Assembly: GCA_003427395.1 (NCBI GenBank)
Contig: BFEA01000111.1
Coordinates: 2,578,125 to 2,627,926, forward strand
Length of the DNA: 49,802 bases
Reading direction: 5' to 3'
DNA from: Chara braunii
Taxonomy: Eukaryota > Streptophyta > Charophyceae > Charales > Characeae
Shown here: positions 1 through 10,402 of the stretch, piece by piece
Layout: each line of letters opens with the position of its first letter
Numbering within the stretch: position 1 is the stretch's first letter
The notes under the pieces: model-generated
Told to the model about the DNA's origin: nothing
Seen by the model: the letters and a program-made list of their open reading frames with translations, nothing else
Database searches by the model: none
Program-made: the position numbers and the translations under genes

Positions 1-161
1 AATAGTACATCATGCAACAGAGGAATCGATTGACTTAAAATTCCATTAGCTTTCAGACAAGAATGGGTTCATACCGTACAATTATTATTATTCCCGTCCC
101 AACAGTTATAAAGTAGCTGAAGATGAAGCGGAAAGCCTCCTTGCCCATGAGGAAAGAATGA

Positions 162-530
162 CTAATGGGATGGTAGGAAGAGTGAATAAGAAGGAGTCTT
201 GAAGAAGAGGAGATAGAAGGTAAGAAGATGAAGCAGGAGGAGGAGAATTAGAAAAAGGAGGAAGAAAATGTTAAGGGTTCGAAAAATGCTTGGTTTCTTT
301 CTAGTTCTTGAGTTTTTGGGAGTGGTCGGGAGCTGAGGATTGGGAGGGGGGGGGTTTAGATGGCTGGGAGTGCGAAAGGAGGGGTGGGGAATGAGAAGCA
401 TGAATTGCATGGGTGCATGAGCTTCACGCGGGGGAGAATCGGGGTCGGAGGCATAGTCGGAGGTCCTGGCTGATCTTCTTCTTCTAGAGGAAGAAGGATT
501 GGACGATCTTTTCGGCGCCATGTCTATCAA
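162..530 (-). CDS. Unrecognised small ORF with a hydrophobic segment
   Basis: I do not recognise this 122-codon reading frame. It has a basic, Ser/Arg-rich N-terminus (MAPKRSSNPSSSRRRRSART near residue 5), a Pro-rich middle, and a run of about 25 Leu/Phe/Ile residues near residues 85-110 that could be a membrane segment. The opposite strand is strongly GA-rich, so the Pro/Ser/Leu content follows partly from composition. It lies just downstream, on the same strand, of a longer coding-like tract (484-1627) and could be the start of a separate gene or an exon of the same one. No homology was recognised and it may be spurious. Confidence 0.2.
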   Translation of the reverse strand: MIDMAPKRSSNPSSSRRRRSARTSDYASDPDSPPREAHAPMQFMLLIPHPSFRTPSHLNPPPPNPQLPTTPKNSRTRKKPSIFRTLNIFFLLFLILLLLLHLLTFYLLFFKTPSYSLFLPSH

Positions 531-1627
531 TCTGGTAGTTCTTCGAGCAGGGGGAAGGAGAAGGTTCCCTCCGTGGTCCTAAAAGATGCTTGCAGAGCGA
601 TTGCGAGGAAGGAGGTATGGCTTGTCTTGGGTCCTGCGGAATTGGATAAAAGTCCGGAAGCTTGTCGCAGATGGCGTTCTTGACGAGTCTAAACCAAGGC
701 CCTGGTCCGGTGGAGATAAGTGCGTGGAGGAAGAGCTGGCAGAAGTCCGTCTTGGTAAGCTCCGTGAAGAATCCTTTGAAGAAGAAGGCGAGCGGCGACA
801 AGAATCCCGAGGAGAGCGCCTGAGAGGAGAGGTGCTCGGTGATGCTGCGTCGTCCTGAAGTGACCCAAAACTTGACAGGTGGCCTCCGCATGGAGGCTAA
901 GCAGAGGACGAAGCAGTAGAAGGGGATTCAAAGGTCGTGCGCATATTCCTCCTTAAAGATAGCGAGATCCAGCCTCGCGCGGTCCCGCTCTACATCGGTA
1001 AGGAAAGGAAGATTTTTTGTTCCCACGTTAAATGAGGGAGGTGATGAGGTTAGAGAAGAAAGAGTGCGAGAGGAGTTCGATTGCTTTCTTCCTTTTTAGG
1101 AAGAAGAAAGAACGTTTGCCGCTGTGGAAGGTGGTGAAGGAGACGCTCTCTGCAAATGCTAGGAGATCGTCTACTGCAGCGGTGGAGCCGAATCTCTCGT
1201 GGACCAGCCCGTTCTACAAAGAAACGAAGGAGGTGGGCAGCAATAGAGGAAGAGCGAAAAGATGTAGAGGAAGGAGGGAGGCAGTGGGAGGATCTAGTAA
1301 GACGAAGATGCGGAGGAGACCATCATCTGCGCGGATGGAAGGCGGGGCAGTGTGGTTGAACAGGGGAGTGATTAAGGCTTTGAATTCGGTTGTTAAAGCT
1401 TTGCCAGAGATTACGGTATCATTCTTAGCTACAAGGGTCGGGGGAAAGAAGGAGTTTAGAAAGAGGTCGTAGACAGGAGGGTTGTGGTGGGCGGGGTGGA
1501 AGAGAGGAGGATCGGAGTCAAAACAGGAACATTCTGATATGGGCATGGAGCGGGTGAAGGAGTTGGGAACAACAAAGAGAGGGGAAATTGGGGGCCTGTC
1601 GCCAGGACGAGCAGTCGACGCGTTCAT
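484..1627 (-). pseudogene. Unrecognised coding-like tract, interrupted
   Basis: Read on the - strand, 1627-1214 is open for 137 codons and its codon third positions are mostly pyrimidine. The in-frame TAG at 1214-1216 is followed in the same frame by another protein-like run (NGLVHERFGSTAAVDDLLAF) that continues to about 1030. After a one-base frame change, coding-like sequence continues (FLTDVERDRARLDLAIFKEE) to about 932. A further open run covers 891-484 and includes FFTELTKTDFCQLFLHAL. Several breaks are preceded by pyrimidine-rich stretches ending in AG, so introns are an alternative to decay. I recognise no family. It could be a lineage-specific gene, a gag-like remnant, or an effect of the CT-rich strand. 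Confidence 0.3.
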
Positions 1628-1639
1628 TGCCGACTTCTT

Positions 1640-2440
1640 TAAGAGGGAAGAAGACGAAGGACTGACCTCTGACCGATGACTGACACCGACGTTGAGAATG
1701 ACACGAACTGACCGTGGGACGACCTGCTGAGAGACCGGTTTCTATAGGCTGATCGCTGAGTTGACTGAAGGAGGACTTGATGAGAGGACAGAGGTCCCGA
1801 AGGCTGTAAGCTGAGGACAGCCCTAGGCCAAAATTGGCGAAGGAGAAACGACTCTCCTCAGACCGGCTGACGAAGTGACTTGACTGGCTGCAGGTTTGCT
1901 TACGTGCTGAGTGCTGCTGGAGGGCGCGTGAGCGAGGGAGGATCCAGAGAGATCCAGCAGATCCAGCAGGTCCAGCAGCCTGCCTTGACTGCCGCACGGC
2001 CGGTGAGTTATATTGTCACGGGCAGTGGGAGCAGTGCCGTCCGGGCCGGCGACGTCCAAATGCATCCCGGGTGAGTTCTGCAAACCTGGTCCTATTTCAG
2101 ACCCAACCGAATGTCCTGCGTCCCGCTGGTGGTCCCATGCCGGAGTCCAATGGCCTGTAACTGTAGGAGGTCGGTGTTGTGGTCCAACTGCTGAAATTGT
2201 AGTCTCCTGAAGGCCGCGCGTTGCAGATGTCGGCTGAGAGTGCAGGTCGTAGTCGTGCCGATGGTGCCAATGGAATGCAAGTCGTAGATGTCCGAAATCC
2301 AGGGCTGCGAAGAAATGACGAATGACGAAGACCGAGGGAACGGTTGACGTGTCTAAAACTGTGGGCAACCGTTGATATGCAGTGATGGTGACCTAAGGTA
2401 AGTGTAGTAATCCAAAAGGCCGTAGGACAGTTGCTTGTCT
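1640..2440. other. No gene seen; short GACTGA-like and CAG-type repeats
   Basis: The open frames here on both strands look like shadows. Directly visible are many scattered CTGAC/GACTGA words between 1660 and 1880, and a short tandem run of AGATCCAGC-type units at about 1946-1978. No RNA gene or mobile-element terminus was recognised. Confidence 0.4.
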
Positions 2441-2553
2441 GCATCAGTCCTGTCCATCTCCATTGGCTTTTGTTTTTTCAATTTACCGTTTTTGTTTTTT
2501 TCCGTTTTGTTTTTTTTGGTTTCTTGGGTTTTTTTGTTTTTGTTTCAATCACA

Positions 2554-2585
<32 letters not shown>

Positions 2586-3480
2586 ACCAGTACCCCCGCC
2601 AAATTACGTTGTCCTGGCCAGTACCCGAAGTTTTCGGGGGTCGGACACAGGGTCGGCGATGTCCCAAAAATCGTAGTTTTCTTTTGCCCGTGCATGAAAG
2701 AAAAATGAAAAAAAAAAAGGTATTTGTACTGCAATGATGTCGGGCAGGGTAGTCTAGGAGGCCGTGCTCACAGTCTTGAATGTATCTTACAACAAAGACG
2801 GTCACATTTTGAACTTGTTGTATTCTTTTTTCTATTTCTCTTTTGTTTGTTATGTGCCCCCTGCCAAAGAGGCAGGGCGGACTCCGTGATCTGCTCTAGC
2901 TGTGTTTCCTCAGATGATTGTCACCCTGATGTATCCAGCCGTTTTCAAGGCCGAATCCGTGTTTTCGTTTTTTTTTTCGTGTTTTTTTTCTTCTGGAATC
3001 TGACAATCTGAATCCGTGATCTGCTCGAGCTGTGTTCCCTTAGAGGATTGTAACCCTGATCACACTGGCACTTCCGGGAATGTATCTTGCCATTTTCACG
3101 GCCGAATCCGTGTTCCTGTCTTTTTTTTTTTTTTTNGAGTTTCTGGAATCTGACAACCTGGCCACGGGGCTGAGATGCCCTCACTGAGGGCACACTCACA
3201 CTAACACTTCCAAGAATGTATACAGCTGCAATCACGTCGAGAGCTTTGTTTCTTTTTCTCGTTTTGTGAATTTTCACGGCCGCAACTTTTCTTCTTCTTT
3301 TTTTTTTTTTTGTTCTTCCCGTGAGAGTACCATGAAGAAATGGAGTGGGACCCAGGCTCGGCAAAACTCGGAGCGCAGTGAAAATCAGGGTCGGCAAAAA
3401 CAGGCTCGGAGGTGCCCAGTGCCCAAGGCTACAAAAACAGTGTCCACAAATTTCAAGTTCAGGGGCAACGAGGTTTTTTG
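2441..3480. repeat. T-rich low-complexity region
   Basis: Long T homopolymers occur at about 2553-2580, 2970-2990, 3120-3135 and 3299-3311, and poly-A at 2706-2718. Translations of these parts are runs of F or K and are not genes. One ambiguous base (N) lies in the T run at 3136, a likely sequencing-limit site. Confidence 0.6.
2883..3170. repeat. Two diverged tandem copies of a ~130-160 bp unit
   Basis: The unit begins with TCCGTGATCTGCTC, passes through GGCCGAATCCGTGTT and a T run, and ends with CTGGAATCTGACAA. The first copy is at about 2883-3011 and the second at about 3012-3170. The second holds extra bases around the CACTTCC.GGAATGTATCT part, which occurs again near 3200-3225. Confidence 0.6.
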
Positions 3481-3500
3481 TTTCAATCACACTTGTTTGT

Positions 3501-3925
3501 GGGCCTCGCTGCACTACTCTAGACTCTCGAAATATTTCGAGAGTTCGACTAGCATTGTCAGAGAGGCAAGACTCTCGAAATACCCGCCTTCGCTGCACTT
3601 ACTCTATAACCTATTATACTAGGTGAACTCTCGAAACCCTGGGGGTAGTTCTACTCGACAGAAGAGCTGCACCACTGCGCTACAGGACGAAGTCTGGCCG
3701 CCGAGACAGGAGGTCCACTCTCGAAAAACGAGCCTGTCGGTGGGCAACTCCCGAGGACACTTGCAAATTCCGTTTTTGCAGGCGGGGGACTCTCTACGTT
3801 TCGAGAGTTGCATTATAGAGTGCCTTCTGACAGCTCTCTATCTTCGAGAGTTTCCCGATCGAGAGTAAGTGCAGCGATGACCCACTCTCGAAAATTCGAG
3901 AGTCTAGAGTAGTGCAGCGAGACCC
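3501..3925. mobile_element. Foldback / MITE-like element, family 1
   Basis: The two ends are inverted repeats. 3505-3531 is a perfect 27-base reverse complement of 3895-3921, and the match extends to 3501/3925 with one mismatch, giving termini that start GGGYCTCGCTGCAC. Inside, TCTCGAAA or its complement recurs many times. Directly inside the left arm is the palindrome TCTCGAAATATTTCGAGA, and inside the right arm is ACTCTCGA-AAAT-TCGAGAGT. No transposase frame is visible in 425 bp, so it would be non-autonomous. A 3-bp TGT flanks both sides, which is too short to be convincing as a target duplication. Confidence 0.65.
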
Positions 3926-4378
3926 TGTGTCTCGACTTGTGCTTTGCATTTCCATTTTTAATTTTTTTTTTTTTCTTGTGTGTTTGTTTTATGAGCTACT
4001 ATCTTTTTTTTTTTTTTTCCTTGTCTTTTCAAAGGGTTAGCCCCCGAGCGGTATTTTTTTTGGCCTAATCTGGTTGCATGCCGATTCATATCACGTAGCA
4101 TTCAAACCACATGTGTCTCCGCGCCTTCATTTGCGCATGAGAAATGGGGTACACGCGCCTCCCATTCAAGCGACAATGAGAAATGAGAAAAGGGGTACAC
4201 GGGCCTCCATTTGCGCATGCATGTACATGTAGAGAACAAAGTTTTTTTTTCCGTTTTTTTTTAAAAGAAAAGAAGGGCTGATGGCAGGTGGAGAGAGATT
4301 TCTTTTGTTTCCTTTTTTCTTCCGTTCTTTTTTCTTTGTTTTTTTGAATGAAAAGAAGGGCTACGGCCTCGAGATATA
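3926..4378. other. T-rich spacer with short direct repeats
   Basis: No gene seen. The region has T runs at 3960-3975 and 4002-4018. A direct repeat of about 27 bases (ATGAGAAA.GGGGTACACG.GCCTCC) occurs at about 4137-4163 and 4174-4200, flanked by two CATTTGCGCATG words at 4129 and 4208. Near-duplicate AAAAGAAGGGCT words lie at 4267 and 4350. Confidence 0.45.
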
Positions 4379-4995
4379 GGGCCTCCCCACACCTATCTCC
4401 AAAACAGCGATTTGGAGAGTGGCATCGCCACACCAACTCCCGAAAATCGCAGTCAGAAAGAATTTGGAGAGCGGTCAGAATGCGGTTCTCCAGAACCGTG
4501 TTCACGAGAAAACATGCGGGGGCTGCTCCCGACCTGCAGGTGGTTCTGGCTGCTACGGGGTTCCCCGTATGCCTACAATTAGGAGTAGTGGTAGGTAGGT
4601 AGTGTGAGGTGAAATTGAGAGAAGAATATAGCTTTAAAAAAAAAAAGAAAAAAAAAGAATGCGGTTCTCGGGAGTGCTCTCGAACTTTGTGGATAGCCCA
4701 AACTGCGAAGCACCGGATTTGAGGAGTGGTGGTGAAAAAGACAAAAATGTGGCGGGTGCATCTGGCCATGTTCTAGGGGAAGTTCATTCTCATTTTGCAC
4801 ATTTCGAGAGTGGTGTGGCGAGGCCGGTCGTCTGCGCTCTCCAAAAAATGTCGGGCCTCGTCTGAGGAATTGGAGACTGCCGCCTTGGAGAGCGCAGTGT
4901 GGCGACGAGCCCTCTCGAAAGTTTTTTCCACATCTTCCGCGTTCGGGAGTGCTCCCGAACTTTTTTGCGTTTTCGGGATAGGTGTGGCGAGGCCC
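4379..4995. mobile_element. Foldback / MITE-like element, family 2
   Basis: The ends form an imperfect inverted repeat: 4379-4405 against the reverse complement of 4969-4995, 24 of 27 bases by eye, starting GGGCCTC.CCACACCTATC. Subterminal inverted words recur inside (GGTGTGGCGA.GCC and its complement; CTCCAAA, CTCCCGAA). A near-perfect palindrome, GTTCGGGAG-TG-CTCCCGAAC, lies at 4941-4960. The first seven bases GGGCCTC and the overall design match the element at 3501-3925, so the two look like related families. No transposase frame and no clear target duplication are visible. Confidence 0.55.
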
Positions 4996-5205
4996 AGCAT
5001 CATTGAACTGATCGGCCCTTCTTCGTTTTCTTTCCGCAAACAAAAAAAAGAAAAACCAACACGATGTCGCTTTCTTCTACCAGTATTCTGCTCTGTTCAG
5101 CTGATTGCATCTGGATTCTATGGATGTCGTTTTCTACTTCCTTGTGTGGCAGAAAAAAAGAAAAGGGGGAAAAAGAAAGTAATCACGATGATGTTGATAT
5201 CATGA

Positions 5206-5463
5206 CCGCAGTTCAATGACCATACCGATTTTGCCGATGATCAAGATGGCGACGATGATGAAGATGATGATGATGAAGATGATGATGATGATGATGATGG
5301 TTATGATGGTTATGAGGATCGGGAGGACCAGAATCATGATGACAGTGATGGTGGAGATGATTCATGATGATATCATGATGCTGATGCTGATGCTGATGCT
5401 GCTGCTGCTGATGATGATGATGGGGAGTATTAGGAGTATGACGGTGAACGAAATCGGCATGGT

Positions 5464-5498
<35 letters not shown>

Positions 5499-6118
5499 CT
5501 AAACACGAGTATGATGATGATGATACTTGAGGATGATGCTGGTGACGATGATTGACGAGGACCTGAAAAATGATGATGGTGATGATGAAGGTGGTCCACG
5601 ATGAGGAGGAGGGGGAGGGGGAGGGAGAGGAGCGAGGATCATAACGATCTTGGCGATCATGATAAGGCATATGATGGTGGTAATAAGGATCTTGACGATG
5701 TTAACGAAAACGACTATGTGATGATGAAGACAATGATGATGAAGATCATGAGGATGAATGATGACGAGGTTGATGATGAAGATGATGATGATGATAACGA
5801 TCTTGGCAATGATAATGATGATGACTATGATAATGATAACCATGTTGGTAGAAATCACTCTAACGATGATGATGAAGATGACCATGGTAAAGATGATGAT
5901 GATGATAATTGAGGATCCGAATGATTAAGAAACGAGCCCTCGGAGCAATAACAAGGATGATGATGCGGATTATGTCGTCGCTGACGGGTTTCACACTGTC
6001 GATACTGAGGATCGCAAAGATGGTAATAATGATGACGCTCTCCATAGCCATTACTATAATGGCGACATCAACATCATCGCCGTCGTCGTCGTCATCATCA
6101 TCATCATCATCATAAGCA
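5206..6118. repeat. GAT/ATG microsatellite region
   Basis: About 900 bases are dominated by imperfect GAT/ATG trinucleotides with purer blocks at about 5250-5300, 5463-5500 and 6076-6115 (the last as TCATCG/TCATCA). The open frames on both strands encode only runs of D, M, H, S or I. They are by-products of the repeat and should not be annotated as genes. Confidence 0.85.
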
Positions 6119-6514
6119 TAAGCATACACGATTGCAATTGCTAACCTAAGCGTCTGAAATTTTGTCGAGGTTTCTTCTGTGCGTCGTTAGGGTCTTGTAT
6201 TTGCAGTCAAACGTGACACGCCTTTTTGTAGTTACTCCCTCTGCTATAGTTAACCATCTCTACAAAAAGAGAGTGAGTCACAGAGTCACACGTAACTCGC
6301 TGAGCGCTACACAGATAGAAACTTAAAAAAAACGTGTCACGAGTTCAAATCCTGCCCTCCTCCTCGAACGTATAAAGAGATAGTAAAGCCAAGAGTGGCC
6401 CCTTCTATAAACAGGATCTGCCATTTTGGTTTGCATTAAGATTCTATTCTGTCGATCATCCTGCGCAGCAGATGGTTGAGTGTTTTTTTTTTTGTTCTTT
6501 TTGTTTTAGTGGCG
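6119..6514. other. No gene seen; one short inverted repeat
   Basis: CTTTTTGTAG (6222-6231) and CTACAAAAAG (6261-6270) are exact reverse complements, with partly matching flanks (GTGAC.C), so a small foldback is possible. A word resembling a tRNA T arm (AGTTCAAATCC, near 6340) has no matching acceptor stem or A box. A T run at 6482-6493 ends just before the duplicated unit that begins at 6515. Confidence 0.4.
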
Positions 6515-7238
6515 CGATGGTGAGGCAGTGCCCTTGGGAAGTGTGCAAGCCTCGCTTCTTCTGACTGCGTGCTCATTTGGGGATGCACCGCGGCGGTTTT
6601 GCATGATGGTGAAGACAATGGAGGGGAGCGGAGCGGAGCGGGCAGGTGGCATGAGAGCTGTGGTGAGAGGTAGGTAGGTGGGTGTTTCTTTGACGTTTCC
6701 CTGATCCCGAGTGCTTGTGTGTCTGCAGGGGCAAGCGTGGGGGTGCGTCCTTAGCTGCACCCTTAGCGTCCTTAGGTGCACCCGTAGCTGCGGAAGGAGG
6801 GCGAGCAGGATGGACGGTGTTGCATTGGGAATGCCGTCACATCACGTGACGGGATTATGAGCGAGTAAAGAGCGAAGCCCCCCTCCCTGTCCCTCTCTCC
6901 TGGCTGCTCCAAAGTGGCTGGTGCTGTGCTGTGCTGCGCTGTGCTGTGCTGTAGTGGGGTTGTGTGGTGTGGTGTGCTGTCCTTTTATGCAGCCAAGGCG
7001 TAGTACAGTGTGTTTTACTTGCTGTGCATCCAATCCCATGTGATCCAAATCCAATCCCCCACTATGCCCTCCTCTCCCTCCCCTTCCGCGCGCCCTTTTT
7101 TGTCCCCTCTCTCCCTGCCTCCGTATCGCCCCCACATGTTTGTCCCTGCCGCACACACGCTGATGCATGTTTCGCAGCGGGCAGGTATTCCCGGGCTGGC
7201 AGTTGATTCTAAAGCGGCGGCGATTTCCGGCTGTAGTA

Positions 7239-7354
7239 GGTACAGCACCGGGACTTCCCAGGAGGTCACCCATCCCCGTACTATTCCAGCCCAACGGCGA
7301 TTGGCTTCCGAGTTCGGATGGGATCAGGCGCATTAGCCGTGGTATGACGGCACC
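7239..7354 (-). rRNA. 5S rRNA-like sequence (copy A, proximal)
   Basis: The - strand reads as a full 116-nt 5S rRNA. It starts GGTGCCGTCATACCA, passes GATCCCATCCGAACTCGGAAG and the box A-like GCCAATCGCCGTTGGGC, and ends GGGTGACCTCCTGGGAAGTC...GTGCTGTACC. These are the landmark motifs of the family and give a plant-like 5S. The part of the ribosomal large subunit played by 5S and its transcription by RNA polymerase III are family knowledge. No T run follows the 3' end, so termination is doubtful. It may be a dispersed pseudogene. Confidence 0.75.
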
Positions 7355-7886
7355 ATGCTGTCCTTCTCCACTGCACTCCCCAAGTTCGAGTCAGCTATGG
7401 TGCGACTGGTAGCATCAGACACAGAGACCCACAAACGGGAGTGAGTGGTTCTGGTTGGTGTGAGTGGTGCCTCCCTGCTTTCACTCTGAAGCCCTGGTTG
7501 AAAAGGCACTGGGATGGAGAAGCATGTGTGACGGTGTGGTAGAGTGGGGCTGCCGTGGGAGATGGCGTGGGAGGGGATGGAGCTGACCTGGGAGTTGGGC
7601 GGGGAGTTGGGTATTTCTTGAGGGCAGGGCAAACGCTGCGGAGCTGGAAATGGTTGGTGTGTTACACCTGGGTCTGAGCACTGGTTTGTTTGGTGGGAAT
7701 CCCCTTGAGGGAGAGGCAGTGCAAGGAAGGCCAATGCCGTGCTTCCCCGTCCTCCAGTGCTGCAAGCTTGCATGTGTTTGCCCCACATCCGTACTTGAAC
7801 TGCCCCACAGATGCCTGTTCTGCCTGCCCCGTATGCAGGTTGTTTTGCAGCTATTCCTCTGGCCCCCAAAAGCTGAACCGCTTGTA

Positions 7887-7977
7887 GGTACAGCACTGGG
7901 ACTTCCCAGGAGGTCACCATCCCAGTACTATTCCGGCCCGGATGGGATCGGACGCATTAGCCGTGGTATGACCGTAC
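7887..7977 (-). pseudogene. 5S rRNA pseudogene with internal deletion
   Basis: The same 5S sequence on the - strand, but it lacks about 25 bases in the middle: the stretch between GGCCC and GGATGGGATC that carries the box A region in the other copies. It also lacks one C in the GTCACC(C)ATCCC motif. Only 91 nt remain, so it cannot fold as 5S. The counterpart in copy B (26800-26914) keeps the middle part, so the deletion arose in copy A or its lineage. Confidence 0.8.
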
Positions 7978-8229
7978 GAGGCTTTTTTGGGGCGCAGCTT
8001 CCCTCACATTTAGCTTGCATAATTAACATATCCACGGCTAAGAGTATCAAACATTATAGCTTCCCTCACACTTAGCTTGCACAATTAGCATAGCACAGCC
8101 AAGGGTATCAAACATTTCTTACAGAGTGCATTGTGCGGAGCTTGACGGGACCCCTATGACACCCCGAAACGGAAGGAGTGCCCGCAGCGGCTGTCCCCCT
8201 ACCCGTCGGATAGCCAACAACCATGCAGC

Positions 8230-10402
8230 TTGCCTGATCAACGTACCGTGCTTCACGACTCTGACATGCAGGATGGACATGCTGTACTGCAAGGACATGA
8301 ACACCTAAAACAACAGGTGCACAGCCAACAACTCCAAGGGTCGGACCAACAACAAATACATGATCACCAGGAGCTGCAGCAGCAACACTCCATGGCACAT
8401 CTGTCCCATCACCTCGCGCAAGTAACTTTGCAGCAATAGCACTTGCAAGACCTGGGCCAACAGCAACTGCCGGCTCAGGGGGCCGGCCTAGAGGCTGAGG
8501 ACGGTAGACCACAGACCCCACTGCAACAGGCTGTTCGGCAGCAGAGTCAGCCGCACCCCCCACAACAGATGCATGACCAATGTCAACTCCAAATGGAGAC
8601 TGAGCAGCAACACCGGCTGCTCCAGACAGACCGGGCCCAGCAAATAAACCAGCTCCAGATGCAGCAGCATCGACAACAACAAGAGCTCCTCATGCAACAA
8701 CAAGTGCACCAACATATGCACCTTCAACTGTTGTAACACACACAGGCACAGGCCCACCAGCAACAGCAGATGCAAGAGCTGCAGTGGAGAGAATGTGAGG
8801 AGCACTTCCACAAGCTGCTGCAAGCACAGCTCGCACAATACCAACACCAGCAGTACCAAGACAGGCTGCAGCTCCAGCAACAGATCCTCCAACACCTGCA
8901 TATGCAATGGCAGCAGCAACTGTGCTGCCAACAGCAACAAGTCTTACAGCAACAGCAGCATCTGTTGCAGGTTTTCTGGCAGCAGGAGATGGTCAGACAA
9001 ACGGATCAACAACAACAACAGATATGCGCACCCGACTGCCCGCCCAGTGCACCGCCAGATAGGACCGAAGAACAGCAGAAGCCGCCGGACATGGACATCA
9101 CAGTCCTCCCTCCTCAATCCTCCCTGGCAGAGCACTTTCAACCTCCCCCGGACTCGATGGAAGAGGAGCCAGCTCCGCCACAAAGTTCTCCTCCACATAT
9201 GGTGGACCCTCCTCCGATCTCGGCCAATGAGGAGGTCCATCAGAAACTTGCTTTCTTGACAGACTGGACTCTTTCAAAATATTCTCGCTCAGGGATGACA
9301 AACCAGCAGACAGACTGGGTAACAGATTCTGGGGGGAGGCCAAAAGGGTGTTGGTGTATAGTCCACGGGTATTGGCCACGGTGGAGAAGTATAAGGTCAT
9401 CTCGGACATAGACTGGATGGATGTGGGGGCAGCCATTGTCCTGGTGGTCAATGACTTTCTGGACAAAATCGAGAGCTATGCCAACATGCGCTTTAAGGGG
9501 AAAACGGTCTGCGACACAGGGGGTCGGTGAGACTCCCCAGACTCCCCCGAAGATGCATTCGTCCACAAATGTCTCGCATGGCCAAAGGTACTTGTTCACG
9601 AGCTTTGCACAACTCTTCATTCGCTGCCCCAGCATAACGAACACCAGGATAAGGGCCAAATGGCACTTGCGATACAGCACCCCGCTCAGCATGAGGAACA
9701 TTCACACCCCCCCTCTCCCCCCCCCACCAGACACAACACTCCATGGAAATCGTGCCAGCAGCCCCGCTCTGCCACTGAAACCGCAAGGTCAGGATAATAC
9801 ATGATGACGAAGACTCCGCGGACAGCGACTCGGGCACAGACACCCCCCCAAAAAAACTGGGGGAGATGGTGGGTCTCGAAGACGATGGAAGCACACGAAT
9901 CGAAATGCCTCCGGGGGTGGTCATCATCCCGCTCACCCGAGTGAGGGAAAAAGGAGAGTGGGTGATAGGGCTGAGACCTCCTCAGCAAGATACACGACAC
10001 GGAGCCACGGTGCCACAAGGTGGCCTCACACTAGAAGGATGGAGGGGCAAACCGTCTACGGCAGTCATCCTTAAAAGGCTGAAGTACTGGATTGCTGAGA
10101 CTGGGACGGTGGGGGCCTTGGGGGTTGTATTACCCCAGACCCTGTCGTTCCCAAAAGGTGTCGTGCCAGTCATCCTGCTCATTGATCCTAATGCAAGAAA
10201 GTCCAACTCTGGTACGAGCTTTATGTGGTTCACCCACCAACAACTCATGGATCTCTCTTCAGCAAGGTTTAGACCGAATTATGCTTGGACTCTCAGCAAG
10301 GTTCTGGCATTCATGTAGATCCTGTTAGAGGAGAATGTGCTGGAAGAGCATAACACATGGGATGACTCCCTGGCTGTGCTCCCACTCAAGATAGTGGACT
10401 GA
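8230..10402 (+). pseudogene. LINE-1 ORF1-like protein, Gln-rich, interrupted
   Basis: One frame (8230-9411) encodes an extremely Gln/His/Leu-rich region of about 300 residues. It is broken only by TAG at 8437-8439 and TAA at 8734-8736, both inside Gln-rich context. After a frame change near 9340 a more ordinary domain follows (KYKVISDIDWMDVGAAIVLV). TGA at 9528-9530 lies within the same frame. A second change near 9795 leads through an acidic, Pro-rich linker to a domain at 9866-10315 (MPPGVVIIPLTRVREKGEW). TAG at 10316-10318 is followed in frame to a final TGA at 10400-10402. Its position before the EN-RT frame makes it the ORF1 of the LINE, which in other LINEs is the RNA-binding chaperone. 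I see no clear RRM or CCHC motif. Confidence 0.6.

Larger units (their letters stand above)
6515..8145. repeat. Duplicated unit copy A, part 1 (5S-bearing)
   Basis: This segment is repeated with high similarity at 25473-27080 (copy B). Both begin CGATGGTGAGGCA.TGCCC and end TTGTGCGGAGCTTGA. Each holds two 5S rRNA sequences about 650 bases apart on the - strand. Each also has a pair of related ~60-base repeats (GCTTCCCTCACA.TTAGCTTGCA...AGAGTATCAAACATT) next to the second 5S. Copy A has a few small insertions and deletions relative to copy B (for example an extra CACCCTTAGCGTCC-type stretch near 6760). Protein frames here are not conserved between the copies, so I call none. Confidence 0.75.

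Noticed and set aside
1880-2444. Several overlapping frames on both strands
   Set aside because: There is no consistent codon bias and no recognisable motif. Mutual overlap in three or more frames indicates chance.
3501-3925. CRISPR-like regular repeats (TCTCGAAA)
   Set aside because: The motif is palindromic and irregularly spaced, lies within inverted ends, and the genome is eukaryotic.
5213-6129. Long D-, M-, H- and S-rich open frames on both strands
   Set aside because: They are translations of a GAT/ATG trinucleotide repeat, appear in several frames at once and have no other sequence character.
6335-6365. tRNA-like T-arm word AGTTCAAATCC
   Set aside because: No A box, anticodon arm or acceptor stem complement could be found upstream; it is too little for a tRNA or SINE call.
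6842-7920. Protein frames of 100-195 codons overlapping the 5S sequences
   Set aside because: They cross 5S rRNA on either strand and are not conserved between copies A and B.
8437-8736. Reassigned genetic code (TAG and TAA both as Gln) as the main explanation of ORF1 stops
   Set aside because: Gypsy pol frames end in TAA at the same place in both copies, and TGA also replaces Trp in the same elements, so general C-to-T / G-to-A decay explains the set better. UAG alone is kept as an open question in the findings.
8488-8940. Leu-rich 150-codon frame on the - strand
   Set aside because: It is the antisense shadow of the CAG/CAA-rich ORF1 of LINE-1 (Gln codons read as Leu on the other strand).
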